From the NCBI GenBank assembly GCA_037976565.1, contig CP137686.1:1642646-1706645 (forward strand): a DNA stretch of 64,000 nt. The letters run 5' to 3'. Positions 1 through 9,965 of the stretch are shown here, in pieces. The position numbers and the translations under genes were made by a program. Position 1 is the first letter of the stretch. The number at the start of each line of letters is the position of its first letter. The notes beneath the pieces were generated by a model. It was given only the letters and a program-made list of their open reading frames with translations, was not told the DNA's origin and did not search any database. The DNA is from Mesocentrotus franciscanus (taxonomy: Eukaryota > Echinodermata > Echinoidea > Camarodonta > Strongylocentrotidae).

Positions 1-2
1 AA

Positions 3-3000
3 CTAAGCAATGATGATGATATGGTGTGCTACCTTAGCACTTTTGAGCGATTAGTCCTTGCAGCAAACAAGCCTAAGAGTGAATGGCCTCGACTGTTGGA
101 GCCATACCTCACCGGACGGGCTCAACAGGCATTCCATGCTCTGAGTGCCAAGGAACAGGACAACTATGATGATGTTGTTCTTGCAATCAGAAGACGGTAC
201 CACCTCACTCCTGAGGCATACCGCATCAAATTCAAAAAAGAACATAAGAAGGCAAATGAAACATTTGAAGAATTCGCAAACAATTTACAGGATTATTTTT
301 TGAAGTGGATTGAGATACCCCAGGAAACAGTAGAGATGCCTGAGGTTGGTAAGGGGTTGAATCTGGTAATGATCGACCAGTTCTTGGAGAGAGTTTCAGA
401 TGAGGTGTTGAGACTGAAACTCAGGGAGCTCCAAGCAACATCCCTCATTGCACTTGCTCGCAAGGCAGATGAGTTGGTAATTCAGAGAGGGGCAAATGCA
501 GGTAACGCCACCTCAGGGAGTGATCCCTCTACTCATAGACGAACAGGTACGAGCAGTGCATCTACAGGACGTAGGTCCTTTAATGCTGCTTGCTACCGAT
601 GTGGCCAGCTCGGACATAGAATTGCAAACTGTCCGGTACCTCCGGGGGCCACGGGGTTGGGTTTCCAGGGAGGACCTTCACAGGGCTTTGCTCGAGAACC
701 GTCGCCAAGGTGCAATTTCATTGCAAAGGATAGGGGCGATGCTACAACTGCATATGTTGTTGTTCAGGGTCCAGAGGGCAGAGTGGTGAAGACCCGGCTG
801 GACTCGGGGTCAGAGGTTTCCCTGGTCACCTTTGAAGTGTGTAAGGAGTTAGGGGTAAAGGTTACTCATGGAACTGAAGGGGTGTTAGGCATGATCAATG
901 AAACTGCCTTAGTGCCTGACAGTTTAGCATCCCTGCAAGTGTGTCTAGGAGGCAGCACTGCAACTGAGGTCTTTCATGTGGTTGGTAGGCTCCCAGTACC
1001 TATCCTCCTTGGTGCTGACTTTGCTGAAAAGGTGAAACTTGTCATAGATTTTGGCAGTCGTAGTTTTAGCACAAGTAGCAATGGGGCCAGTGAGCGGCCA
1101 GTTAAGTTCTCTTTGAATGGAGGGCAGGAGATGTCACATGTTGGAGAAGAAGTCGATGTTCATCTCCAAGCTGAGAATGAGATGAAGAAACTTGATCTAA
1201 CTGAAGTAGATAGACAGAAATTAGATCAGGTTTTTCAAGACTTCCCAGATGTGTTTAGTGAAGTACCTGGTCATACAAACATGGCTATTCATAGAATTGA
1301 TGTGGGAGGGGCTTCTCCCATCCGCTCTCACCCTTACAAGGTGAGTCCTGAGAAAAGACAGGCTCTTGATGAAGAGTTGGATAAGCTTCTGGACATGGGG
1401 AAGATTGAACCTGCAGATTCACCTTGGGCCGCTCCTGTAGTGATGGTTCCAAAGAAGAACGGGAAATACAGGATGTGTGTCGATTACCGGAAATTGAATA
1501 CGGTTACCAAGGTTGATGCCTTCCCCATGCCTACAGTGGATGACATTTTGAGCTCCCTGCATGGTGCCTCGGTGTTCTCGTCATTAGATCTGCGCAGTGG
1601 ATACTGGCAGATGGGCGTTGCAGGTGAGGATGAGGAGAAGACTGCCTTTGTTTGTCATAGGGGTCTGTTCCACTTCAAGGTCCTTCCTTTCGGTGTTGTG
1701 AATGGTCCTGCCAGTTTCCAACGGTTGATGTCCAAGGTGCTTGATGGCCTGATAGGGCGGAATTGCTATGTCTACTTGGATGACATTGTGTGTTTCTCTC
1801 CAGATATTGAACAGCACATCTCTGATCTTCAGGAGATCTTTTGTTGCTTGAGACAAGCGGGACTGACAGTAAATACTGAGAAATGTCAGTTTGCCTGCCA
1901 AGAAATGAAATATCTTGGCCACGTTGTCGGCTCGAATGGACTCAAGATGGACCCCGAGAAGGTGTCCACCATTGTTAACTATCCCCAACCGAGGTCGATC
2001 AAGGAATTAGAGAGGTTCCTTGGGATGGCTGGTTGGTATCAGAAATTCATTCCTTGCTTCTCAGATGTTGCTGCACCCCTTCATGGGTTAAAGAAGAAGG
2101 GTGTTCCCTGGAATTGGACTGCTGAATGCACCCATGCTTCTCAGGCCTTGAAGGAGAGCCTCCTCACTGAGCCAATACTAGGCTACCCTGATGAAGAATC
2201 AAGGTTTGCTGTGCACACCGATGCCAGCAATGTTGGGGTTGGTGCAGTCCTGATCCAGCAGCAACCGTCTGGGACGCGAACTATTGCCTATGCAAGTCGG
2301 TCTCTGTCTGCTGCAGAAAGGAATTATAGTACTACCGAGAAGGAGTGCTTGGCTGTAGTCTGGGCCCTAGAAAAATGGCGGCCATATATGGAAGGTAGAG
2401 AGTGTCGTGTTGTAACGGACCACCAGGCACTCTGCTGGTTATTTCGGAAGAAGAAGCAGAATGGACGACTTGCACGTTGGATTCTGAGGCTTCAGGATTT
2501 TCGGTTTCAGGTGATATATAGGCCTGGAAAGCAGCATCATGTCCCGGACGCACTTTCTAGGATTCCTGAGAATGGTGTTGCCCCTTTGGTGGGAGTTGTA
2601 AGCAGGGTCTTGTTGAATCGCGACAGTGACGGACATGTAAATGACTTATGTGCTGCCAGTGATTGTATTTCCCCGGATGATGAGTCGGTTGGCTGGGTAC
2701 AATGTGATGATTGTGATAAGTGGTATCACCAGGTTTGTGTCCATATTGGTTCTCAGGAGGCGGAGAATGTAGTCAAGTACTCTTGCCCATCTTGTGTTGG
2801 CAAGTTAGAGGTCACAGATGAAGTTGTTCTTCCTTTGGATTTGACAAAGGATTCTGTCCTGAGGGCCCAACAGTGTGACCCAGATCTTTTGCCAGTCATT
2901 CAGATCCTTGAAAAGCAAAAGAATGGTGGTGGTGAGAATCAAGGTCCTGTTCAGAAAATCTCGGATTTCAGTTTGAAGGAAATGGTGTTGTATAAGAGAG

Positions 3001-3554
3001 AATGTGTAGTTATCCCCAAGGTGCTTCAGAATGCAGTGTTAGTTGAGTGTCATTGCAAGCCAATAGCTGGGCATGTTGGGAGGAAGAAGACACTCCAAAG
3101 GTTGAAGTCGATGGGTCTCTGGTGGAGTGGTATGTCGCAGTCTGTGAGAAGCTTTATTCGCAGTTGTAAGGTTTGTCTTCAAACGAAGCCTTCTTACCAG
3201 AGACGTCAAGGGAAAATGCTGTCTAGTACCTCCTCGAGGCCTTGGGAAAAGGTTGGTGTAGATCTTATGGGGCCTTTGCCAAAGTCATATGCTGGGCATG
3301 AGTATATTCTGGTGGCTGTCGACCATTTCTCAAAGTTTGTGGAGATTTTGCCTTTGAAGTCAGCTACCAGCCAATCGGTTGCGACCACTCTAGTGAGGAG
3401 CTGTTCTGTAGATATGGACCTCCAGGAGCCCTGCTCTCGGACAATGGCCCCCAATTCAGAGGGAAGGTTCTGCGAGCAGTCTGCGCAGACTGGGGGACAG
3501 AGCAGATCTTCATCACGCCATATCACCCTCAAACGAACTGGGTCGAAAGGGTGA
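3..3554 (+). CDS. Gag-Pol polyprotein, gypsy type, 5'-partial and frameshifted
   Basis: The frame is open from the window edge, so the Met at 21 is probably internal. Numbering from that Met: a Gag capsid-like segment covers residues 1-150, a CCHC zinc knuckle (CYRCGQLGHRIANC) lies near 191-204, and the protease D-S-G triad is near 260. Reverse transcriptase runs about 440-640, with YLDD near 584. RNase H starts near 732 (HTDASNVGVGAV). A PHD-like finger follows at about 880-930, with Cys pairs, the block CDDCDKWYHQVC and a closing CPSC. The integrase HHCC zinc domain is at 1010-1054, and the integrase core starts near 1081 (GVDLMGPLP). The frame leaves the integrase sequence near position 3392: the second catalytic region (DNGPQF) is readable only in another frame, so the last 50 or so residues are out of frame. 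Gag and Pol share one frame with no stop between them. The protein would carry out reverse transcription and integration of the element. Confidence 0.85.
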   Translation, partial: LSNDDDMVCYLSTFERLVLAANKPKSEWPRLLEPYLTGRAQQAFHALSAKEQDNYDDVVLAIRRRYHLTPEAYRIKFKKEHKKANETFEEFANNLQDYFLKWIEIPQETVEMPEVGKGLNLVMIDQFLERVSDEVLRLKLRELQATSLIALARKADELVIQRGANAGNATSGSDPSTHRRTGTSSASTGRRSFNAACYRCGQLGHRIANCPVPPGATGLGFQGGPSQGFAREPSPRCNFIAKDRGDATTAYVVVQGPEGRVVKTRLDSGSEVSLVTFEVCKELGVKVTHGTEGVLGMINETALVPDSLASLQVCLGGSTATEVFHVVGRLPVPILLGADFAEKVKLVIDFGSRSFSTSSNGASERPVKFSLNGGQEMSHVGEEVDVHLQAENEMKKLDLTEVDRQKLDQVFQDFPDVFSEVPGHTNMAIHRIDVGGASPIRSHPYKVSPEKRQALDEELDKLLDMGKIEPADSPWAAPVVMVPKKNGKYRMCVDYRKLNTVTKVDAFPMPTVDDILSSLHGASVFSSLDLRSGYWQMGVAGEDEEKTAFVCHRGLFHFKVLPFGVVNGPASFQRLMSKVLDGLIGRNCYVYLDDIVCFSPDIEQHISDLQEIFCCLRQAGLTVNTEKCQFACQEMKYLGHVVGSNGLKMDPEKVSTIVNYPQPRSIKELERFLGMAGWYQKFIPCFSDVAAPLHGLKKKGVPWNWTAECTHASQALKESLLTEPILGYPDEESRFAVHTDASNVGVGAVLIQQQPSGTRTIAYASRSLSAAERNYSTTEKECLAVVWALEKWRPYMEGRECRVVTDHQALCWLFRKKKQNGRLARWILRLQDFRFQVIYRPGKQHHVPDALSRIPENGVAPLVGVVSRVLLNRDSDGHVNDLCAASDCISPDDESVGWVQCDDCDKWYHQVCVHIGSQEAENVVKYSCPSCVGKLEVTDEVVLPLDLTKDSVLRAQQCDPDLLPVIQILEKQKNGGGENQGPVQKISDFSLKEMVLYKRECVVIPKVLQNAVLVECHCKPIAGHVGRKKTLQRLKSMGLWWSGMSQSVRSFIRSCKVCLQTKPSYQRRQGKMLSSTSSRPWEKVGVDLMGPLPKSYAGHEYILVAVDHFSKFVEILPLKSATSQSVATTLVRSCSVDMDLQEPCSRTMAPNSEGRFCEQSAQTGGQSRSSSRHITLKRTGSKG

Positions 3555-4046
3555 ACCGTAACATCAAGGCCATGCTCCAATTAAGCTTACACCGGATCTG
3601 ACCATCGACAGTGGGATGTTCATCTCGCTGAACTCGCGTTTGCCCTGAATAACAGTAGTCATGACACACTTGGTGTGGAACCCTCAGTAGTTATGTTTGG
3701 ACGACGCTTGGCTTCTCCCTTGACTAACCGCCTGCAGACCGAGGGAAACAAAGACATTCCTACACAAGAAGAAATCGCACACAATCGTCAACGCGCTGTT
3801 AGTAGCTCCAAACAATATTACGACCAGAGCCGTGATGAGTGCCGCATCACTGAAGGAAGCAAAGTCATGGTAAAGACTTACCCTCTATCAAATGCGAAAA
3901 AGAACTTCTCGGCTAAGCTAGCACCACGATGGACTGGGCCGTTTGTTGTGCAGAAAAAACTAACCCCAGTGAATTTCCATGTGATTAACGCTGCCAACAA
4001 GAAGGTGACTCGCGTCGTTTATGTGGACCAATTGAAAGTGTGCTAA
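3555..4046 (+). pseudogene. Integrase C-terminal part in displaced frames
   Basis: After the stop at 3552-3554, integrase-like sequence continues in other frames. A conserved NNS-H-T-G-P-like stretch lies at about 3650-3690, and an open frame at 3675-4046 ends in a basic segment typical of the gypsy integrase C-terminus (LAPRWTGPFVV, then a VDQLK end). A second frame change falls around 3570-3600. There is no chromodomain. The breaks are described as seen; sequencing error cannot be excluded from one assembly. Confidence 0.7.
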
Positions 4047-4956
4047 ACTGCTAATTGCTTCGAACATAGACAGTACTTCGCATGGTGTCGACACTGTTAT
4101 AATTTGTTGCGTATTGTAGCATATTGGATCAGGACTGGTTGAAAGTTTGCGACTCGCGATAACATTGACTTACCTTTATAGACTAGATTGCAGTTGGGTC
4201 GAGAGCGGGACTGTCATCGTTGGGCTATGGATCGCGATAGAAACAAAATGGACGCTATGCTGGAAAATTTAATTGATCTGGACTCTTAATATAGACTCTA
4301 ACGGACTCTTATTATACCGGATGTTGTTTGTTTGTTAATGTCAACCATTTATATTGGTGCATACGCATGTGCTTTATTTCTGGCTCATGCAGAATTATGC
4401 ACTGTTCAAAAAATGTTGATGACTATATTATATTAATATGTTGATTCCTTATATTTACCATCAAGGGATAAGTACAGCCGGTTGGAAATTGTTGAAAATT
4501 TGGACTGTATAATAACTTGTGATTCACTGTAAATCTTCTGTCGTTGCAGCTAGTATTTTATATAGTGTTATACATGTACATAGAATTAGTGTTTCGAAGA
4601 TGAACGAAACAGAAGAACTAACAACTGAGTGTAGTTCACAATTTACACATACATGTACATAGATGTTAGTTTCACTAACTATAGCTACCTGTTTCCTCGA
4701 ATCCTTGGTATACACTATACATGAATTGAAATTAGGTATATCAATTGTCATTTCAGAAAAATGCTTCTTGCCGGACCTGCTGAACATGCAGATTTGTACT
4801 TGTAGAGGATATGAAGTACGTTTAGCTGTCATACATTCTACACTTTAGCCATGTATGGCAAAATTGCATGTTTGTGTATTAAGAGTTACATGTTAAAAAA
4901 AAAAAAAAAAAAGGAACACTCAGCTGTGCTGGTGTTGTGTTACTTATATTGATGAT
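4047..4956 (+). other. Non-coding stretch after integrase
   Basis: This is AT-rich sequence between the integrase end and the tandem repeat, with an A18 run at about 4894-4911. Short open frames here have no recognisable protein. It is probably the 3' untranslated part of the gypsy element, although an oligo-A tract could also mark a nested insertion. Confidence 0.4.
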
Positions 4957-5291
4957 TTTGTAATGCAGTACATGGATATGCTTCAGCAGGTTAAGACGGT
5001 AATCTGTTTTGGAAGTTTTTCTTTTTTGGTGTTTAACATTATATATGTACATTGCATCTTTAATTGTTTTGTGGAGAGAATCTATCAATTGGGGCGCAAA
5101 TGCATGCAATGTTCATGCAATATCCCTGATTATGTAATGCAGTACATGGATATGCTTCAGCAGGTTAAGACGGTAATCTGTTTTGGAAGTTTTTTCTTTT
5201 TTGGTGTTTAACATTATATATGTACATTGCATCTTTAATTGTTTTGTGGAGAGAAGCTATCCTTTGGGGCGCAAATGCATGCAATGTTCAT
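4957..5291 (+). repeat. Two-copy tandem repeat, unit about 174 bp
   Basis: Copy 1 (about 4957-5117) and copy 2 (about 5131-5291) both begin with TGTAATGCAGTACATGGATA and end with GCAAATGCATGCAATGTTCAT-like sequence. They differ by a few substitutions and one extra T in a T-run. The near identity points to a recent local duplication, here in the probable 3' UTR of the gypsy element. Confidence 0.85.
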
Positions 5292-5587
5292 AATTCTTAC
5301 AGTATACATATTTGAGTACTGATAGTATCTTGCGCAGATAAGCAAACATAATGTATAGATGTATTCTGAACTCAAAAAAGAAAAGAAACAGCCAACAGCA
5401 ATCACAGCATGTTAAAAGGACTGGTAGTCGTATGTTTTATCCGTCCGCTTGACTCCAATATTATTGCTTCACTCGTATGTCTTGTTTGAGATTTGGCTTG
5501 TTTTATAAGCAGTCTGGAAATGTTAAAAATAATGATTAAAAAAAAAAAAACCCGGAGGGTATTTTTGGTGGGGGAGAGTATAGGGAT

Positions 5588-5762
5588 TGTTATCGTCAAC
5601 CGATACCGATATGATGGTGATCGGTAGTTGTAAAAATGGACAGTTGGCTGTGAGATTCTTATCGTTGTTTCGGAGGCCGTTGTCGCCTGATTAAAGGTGT
5701 TTTAATCTCCAATTCCTGTCTGATCTCTGGTCATTCCTGTTTGTACTTAGTGAATCCCTACA
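5588..5762 (+). mobile_element. Probable 3' LTR of the gypsy element (175 bp)
   Basis: A G-rich polypurine-like run (GGTGGGGGAGAG, about 5567-5578) is followed after a few bases by sequence that starts TGTTATCG and ends AATCCCTACA. This gives the TG...CA boundaries expected of an LTR. An ATTAAA-like signal lies inside (about 5690). The 5' partner LTR is outside the window, so this call rests only on order and ends. Confidence 0.4.
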
Positions 5763-6069
5763 AGATGACCTCTAAACTGCATGCCCTCTATTAAAACTAC
5801 ACTCGTCTCTAGCTGGTTACAGAAGTCTTGATTTCTGGAATTAACCACGGCAAAATATCAAAATCATATTCATGTTAGACTTACAACTTTATGGCACTAA
5901 CATCGGGCTTGTTTTGACTCTACCTGCAATAAGTTATCGTTAGGCCTAATAATAACATAATGACTTGTCATCGATCAATATATTTCGTGCCGAATTGTCA
6001 ACACAAAACAAATTTTAACTGAGTTCGTTTTATTGTTTGCTTTCATTAGAGTCTATTCATTTAGTGTTC
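5763..6069. other. Unassigned AT-rich spacer
   Basis: I see no coding frame, RNA gene or clear repeat here. Confidence 0.3.
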
Positions 6070-6400
6070 ATAAGACTTGGTTTTGGCTAGCTAGTTAAGG
6101 CTTACCTGGACCTGGACTGGGTTGAAATTGGGCTACACGGCTGTGTCGGGCTGGACCTGGGCTGAGCTGGAACTCATCTGGACCGTTCGGCTAGAGCTGG
6201 CTGAGCTAATTAGCCTAGAGGTTCTAGGCTTGGCCTTGGCTTTAATACTGCTTAGGCTTGGGTAGGGCTGACAATGATGTAGGCCTAGTCTGTAACAGGA
6301 CCTGGACTTATTTAGGGCTGAGCCTGGCAGGGCTTTAATTCTTAGTCCTGAATGGCTGGGCTTAAACAGCTGGGCTACATCTGCTAAACAAACTATGATG
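6070..6400. repeat. Degenerate GGCT/CTGGACC-rich low-complexity tract
   Basis: Words such as GGGCTGG, CTGGACCTGG and GGCCTAG recur irregularly over about 330 bases. The open frames in it are by-products of this composition. It may be a decayed minisatellite. Confidence 0.5.
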
Positions 6401-6857
6401 ACTATCATTTACACCGTCGGGCTGCTTTATTGGCAGGCAGCTATCACACTGCAAATTGTCCATACAAAACTTTACATACATGCAGCTGGGACTGATGATG
6501 GCATTACACTGACATGATCACAATCACTAGTATGATGTGCAATCCAATCAAAATCCATAATCATCCACTTTTTTCCAGTGTCTCATGCAAAACATTTGAA
6601 TCCAGTCGTGCATAATTATATTATATTTATAATCCGTTCCGCGTCGCTAAATTGTTGTGTTTTACGTCCAGGGGTTTTACTTAATGTGGGTTGGTGCAAA
6701 GTCAAAGACGCAGTAAGCAGGACACATTTAGACCATCATAATGTTGACTTCCAATTCCTTGTTTTAAACAGTTTAATGCCGAGTCTCAAATATGCGCATG
6801 CGCTGCGTACGTGCAAGCAATGCTCAATACACTGATGTATATAACACAACTCGATAC

Positions 6858-7143
6858 AGTAGCGGATCGATCCACGGGGGGGCCCCTCACCTGGCCCCCA
6901 AAACAGGTAAAAGCACCCTTTTTGTTGAAAAAAAGAAGACGGGCCCCCTCCCCTGGTGCTCAAGGGGAGGTGGTTGTTTTGCTCATATATTGGGCACACA
7001 CACAAAAAAGGTGCTCACTGCCCCCCCACACACACACACACACTGAGCGAAAAATCGGCCGGCATGATTTTCAAATACTCTCACGAAGTGGGCCCCTTCT
7101 TTGGCACCCTCCCTTGCCGCCAGCTAGCTGCATCTGCCCCTGA
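6858..7143 (-). mobile_element. Short non-autonomous element with GGGGC-rich ends
   Basis: The ends read TAGCGGATCGATCC on the left and CTGCATCTGCCCCTGA on the right. The inside carries GGGGGCCCC, GGTGCTCAAGGGGAGG and CCCTTGCCGCCAGC. The same modules occur in the opposite orientation at 19914-20245, which shows that it belongs to a dispersed family. No coding capacity is visible. Confidence 0.6.
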
Positions 7144-7289
7144 CTCGATATATAACAATAATCTTCTTCTTCAATTAACGATTCTTGCAAACTATGTGCG
7201 TGTGTGTGTGTGTTAACCGCAATTTACGTTCATTCGAGTGCTATTTACATTATAATACAGTTTATTTACAAATATTTACAAGCTCATGT

Positions 7290-7950
7290 ATAGGATGGAG
7301 GAAAACTAGTCACCGTGTCATCAACCGTCTGCAGTCGATTACGGAAGGCTTCACAACAGATTGCGCTGCAACAATTTTTGAGGGCGGGGAATTGCAATTC
7401 CTTAATCATGTACTGTTCTCGGAAAGAATGAATGCCGATGCGATTCAGTTCTCGTGTATGGCATCTGATAGGAATGTGGTTGCCTCGGAAGCTCTCGGCG
7501 ACTGGGTGACCTGTGTAATATAGTCCTGTGCCGGAAGATGAGCGAGATTGTTGTGTATTTTATACATCATGGTTAGTCTGTCATTTTCTCTGCGCTGTTG
7601 TAGAGTGGTCCAATCAAGTTCTTTCAGCATACTGTTGACACTTGACGTATTATGGTAACGATTCAGAGTGAATCTCGCAGCTCTTCTTTGCACCATTTCA
7701 ACTTTGTGAATGAGGTTCTTTGAATTCAGCTGGGTCCCAAACAGAGGAAGCATACTCTACGATCGGTCGAACCAACGTTTTGTAGGCAGGGCGTTGAGGT
7801 CAGAAGATTTTATGAGTAGATTGCGTCTTAGAAAGACAAGGACGTTATTGGCTTTGTTGACAGTATTATTGATATGTTGGGTCCACTTGAGATCAGAAGT
7901 GAAGGCGTACTTTGTTCCCGTATCCGGGTTACACGAACTTTCGTGAATAA
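7290..7950 (-). pseudogene. CR1-like reverse-transcriptase C-terminal remnant
   Basis: The minus strand at 7753-7445 encodes the region that follows the RT palm in CR1/L2/Jockey-group elements: VQRRAARF, then LDWTTLQQRRENDRLTMMYKI, then an LPAQDYI-like stretch. Upstream, to about 7950, another frame shows a conserved block (FTSDLKWTQHI, then NKANNVLVFLRRNL). Downstream, to about 7290, a decayed FFPRTVHDW-like end is visible. Frames change and stops interrupt, so it is dead. Confidence 0.75.
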
Positions 7951-8262
7951 TTAAGCCCTAAATCCCGATAGGTCGGGTATAACGTAATACACCCTCTTAT
8001 TGCCAAATTGTCGGATCCGACCAGTCTCGACACTTTCTGAAAAACCTACAGCAAATCTACGAATTAAAAACTCGCGTCCCGGCTACCCGACACTTGTTAA
8101 TACGAGATAAATGATCACAAGAGTTTGTAAAAGGGCCAACGATCGACAAATTCGTTAATGTCTGATTGTATGTACGTGTTTCCACAAAATAGGACCACCT
8201 TTGAAAACTGGGATTATTTGCATTCAATTTATCCCACCATTCGTGAATGTTTCTTTATGAAG
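7908..8262. repeat. Repeat block A1 (partner at 23354-23700)
   Basis: Long shared stretches with 23354-23700 include GGGTTACACGAACTTTCGT, CTACAGCAAATCTACGAA, ACTCGCGTCCCG and an extended near-identical run from ATGTCTGATTGTATGTACG through ACCACCTTTGAAAACTGGG. Both copies are in the same orientation, about 15.45 kb apart, and bracket the esterase gene. Confidence 0.85.
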
Positions 8263-8824
8263 ACGGCCGGCTCCGTATGGACCATTTCTTTTTCTGTTGC
8301 GCTTTAAGTGTATATATAGGCCTACACATGTTGCATTGCGTGTGTTCAGAGCCAAGAGGATGTTGGCACAATCATGTACTTTAAAGAAACAGTTTAGTTT
8401 CATTTACTATAGTCAACAGAATCAGATTAAGAATTATGGAACTAAGTTTACCTTAATGAGTCAAAAATTAGGAGAGGACTGCAGCGCCGACTCAAAATAA
8501 TGATAGATATACAAATGTGAATAGAACAAATACACTGTTAAATCATGGGTTTGGGGGTGGGGTAACATTTATATTACTAGTACCCCAATGATTGCTCACA
8601 GCTACAAGTTTTCATAAACTTTTTTTTCATATTGTATATCTGCTTTTCCCTTTTGCTTGAAAGGCAATTTCACGATTTTTGCCTACTTTTAAAATCCCGT
8701 ATCCGCCCATGCAATGAGAGGGTAATGATTAGTCAGATTATACAAGTGTTTGCAGCAGAAAATAACATAAATAAAAATGTAACATAAATCTAAAGCACTC
8801 CTGGCGCTTTATAACAATTACCCC

Positions 8825-8914
8825 GGGGACAATTGTGCCGCATCGGGGCTCGAACCGCGAACCATGTGATCCAAAATCCGGTGACGTAACCCCATGCAGA
8901 TCACGACACCTTCT
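8825..8914 (-). mobile_element. tRNA-derived SINE head, copy 1
   Basis: On the minus strand it starts AGGTGTCGTGATCTGC and carries a pol III B box within GCGGTTCGAGCCCCG. It resembles the clearer copy at 55001. It lies head to head with the next SINE, about 110 bases apart. Confidence 0.75.
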
Positions 8915-9545
8915 GTTTTGGTTTGTAATTCTAAGCCGGGAAGCGACATCGGTATTCGATGAATGCAAAATAATCAAAATATTTGGTCAATTGTGGATCA
9001 GATTTGTTTATTAAAGTCACATTGTGGAGGTGTCGTGGAACAGTAGTTCTTTTAATTGACAGTCATCCAAGGGTCGATGGTTCAAATCCCAGTCCAGCAC
9101 CCAACGTCCTCTGGCAAGACAATAACCCACTTTGCCACTCTTCACTCAGGTGTAAATGGGTACCTGGCAATGGTTTCGATAATGATAAATGCAGGGCCGA
9201 CAGGGAGAACAGTAGGCTTCCCTGGCTAATCAATAATATTGATTGAAAACAACGATTATATTTTAACAAACATAATTTCATCCGCTCTCTTGTTATATAA
9301 TTATTTTGATTCGCTCGTCAGACATCTAGCTTGGCTAGGTGTAAAAAGGATCAAAAAGATATATACGATATATTCAAAAGAGGACAAATATTAATTGAAT
9401 GAAGAAAATGACATAATAAAGGCCTACCTACGGTGTATGTATATAACGATAAGCGAGATAGGTTTCCTGTAAAGAGAATAGCATGAGAAAACACAGACTT
9501 GGAGAGGTATAGAGGAAAGGATTGCAAGACAGAGGAAGAAAGAAG
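8915..9545. repeat. Repeat block A2 (partner at 24680-25250)
   Basis: The sequence from about 8946 (ATTCGATGAATGCAAAATAA) through the second SINE and on to TAAAGAGAATAGCAT (about 9470) matches 24690-25180 in order and orientation, with scattered substitutions and small gaps. Together with block A1 this makes a colinear pair of blocks on either side of the esterase gene. Confidence 0.8.
9025..9240 (+). mobile_element. tRNA-derived SINE, copy 2
   Basis: The head reads GGAGGTGTCGTGGAACAGTAG with a B-box-like GATGGTTCAAATCCC, followed by the shared body (GTCCTCTGGCAAGACAATAA, CAGGTGTAAATGGGTACCTG). The A box is weak. Confidence 0.75.
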
Positions 9546-9760
9546 AATGAGAGAGAGAGAAAGAGATGAGATGTGAAAGAGAGAGAAAGAGAGAGAGAAA
9601 GAGAAAGAGGGGGAGAAAGAAGAAAGAGAGAGAGAGTATTGAGAGAGGGAAGGAGTGGGGCCGGGAGGATGGGGAGGCCAGGGAAAGGAGAGGAGAATCA
9701 GGAGAATCGATAGAGGAGCGGAGTGGAAGGCGGAGGAGGGGAGAAGATGAGGGCAAGGGA
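9545..9760. repeat. GA-rich purine microsatellite
   Basis: Imperfect (GA)n and (GGA)n covers about 200 bases. Open frames rich in Arg/Glu on + and Ser/Leu on - are composition artefacts. Confidence 0.85.
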
Positions 9761-9839
9761 CAGGGGATGTTATTTTGGTGTTGGTTGGAAATAGGCAACA
9801 CGATTGCAACTTGTTTCAGAAAAAAACCTACCTAAGGGT

Positions 9840-9965
9840 ATTTCTTGTGCGTCACCACTAGATATGTGCAATCAGTGACCTATTGCGTAATCCCAACATG
9901 ATTTCTATGGGACATATAATAGGTAATGACATCGCCCTTAGGTGATTTTTCGAAAAAAGTTGCCA
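9840..9965. repeat. Dispersed repeat fragment (also near 18255 and 42860)
   Basis: The pattern GACATCGCCCTTAGGTGATTT followed by CGAAAAAAGTTG resembles 18345-18390 and 42880-42930, which share GAGTTGATTTCT and GAAAGT with a preceding ATGAGGTA and TTGCGAT nearby. No function is evident. Confidence 0.5.

Larger units (their letters stand above)
1..5762 (+). mobile_element. Ty3/gypsy LTR retrotransposon, 3' part
   Basis: The segment holds, in order, gag, zinc knuckle, aspartic protease, reverse transcriptase, RNase H, a PHD-like finger and integrase. RT and RNase H before integrase is the Ty3/gypsy order. The left edge of the window cuts the element, so the 5' LTR, primer-binding site and Gag N-terminus are not visible. 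Integrase is broken by at least two frameshifts, so this copy should not mobilise itself. About 1.5 kb of non-coding sequence with a 2-copy tandem repeat separates the last coding part from a probable polypurine tract (about 5567-5578) and LTR. The element boundary at 5762 is inferred from the LTR ending and cannot be confirmed by a target-site duplication, because the other end lies outside the window. Confidence 0.85.

Noticed and set aside
496..789. A 97-codon frame overlapping the gag zinc-knuckle region.
   Set aside because: Shadow frame of the Gag-Pol coding sequence.
9351..9835. Open frames rich in Ser/Leu on minus and Arg/Glu on plus.
   Set aside because: They come from the GA-rich microsatellite and follow no codon pattern of a gene.
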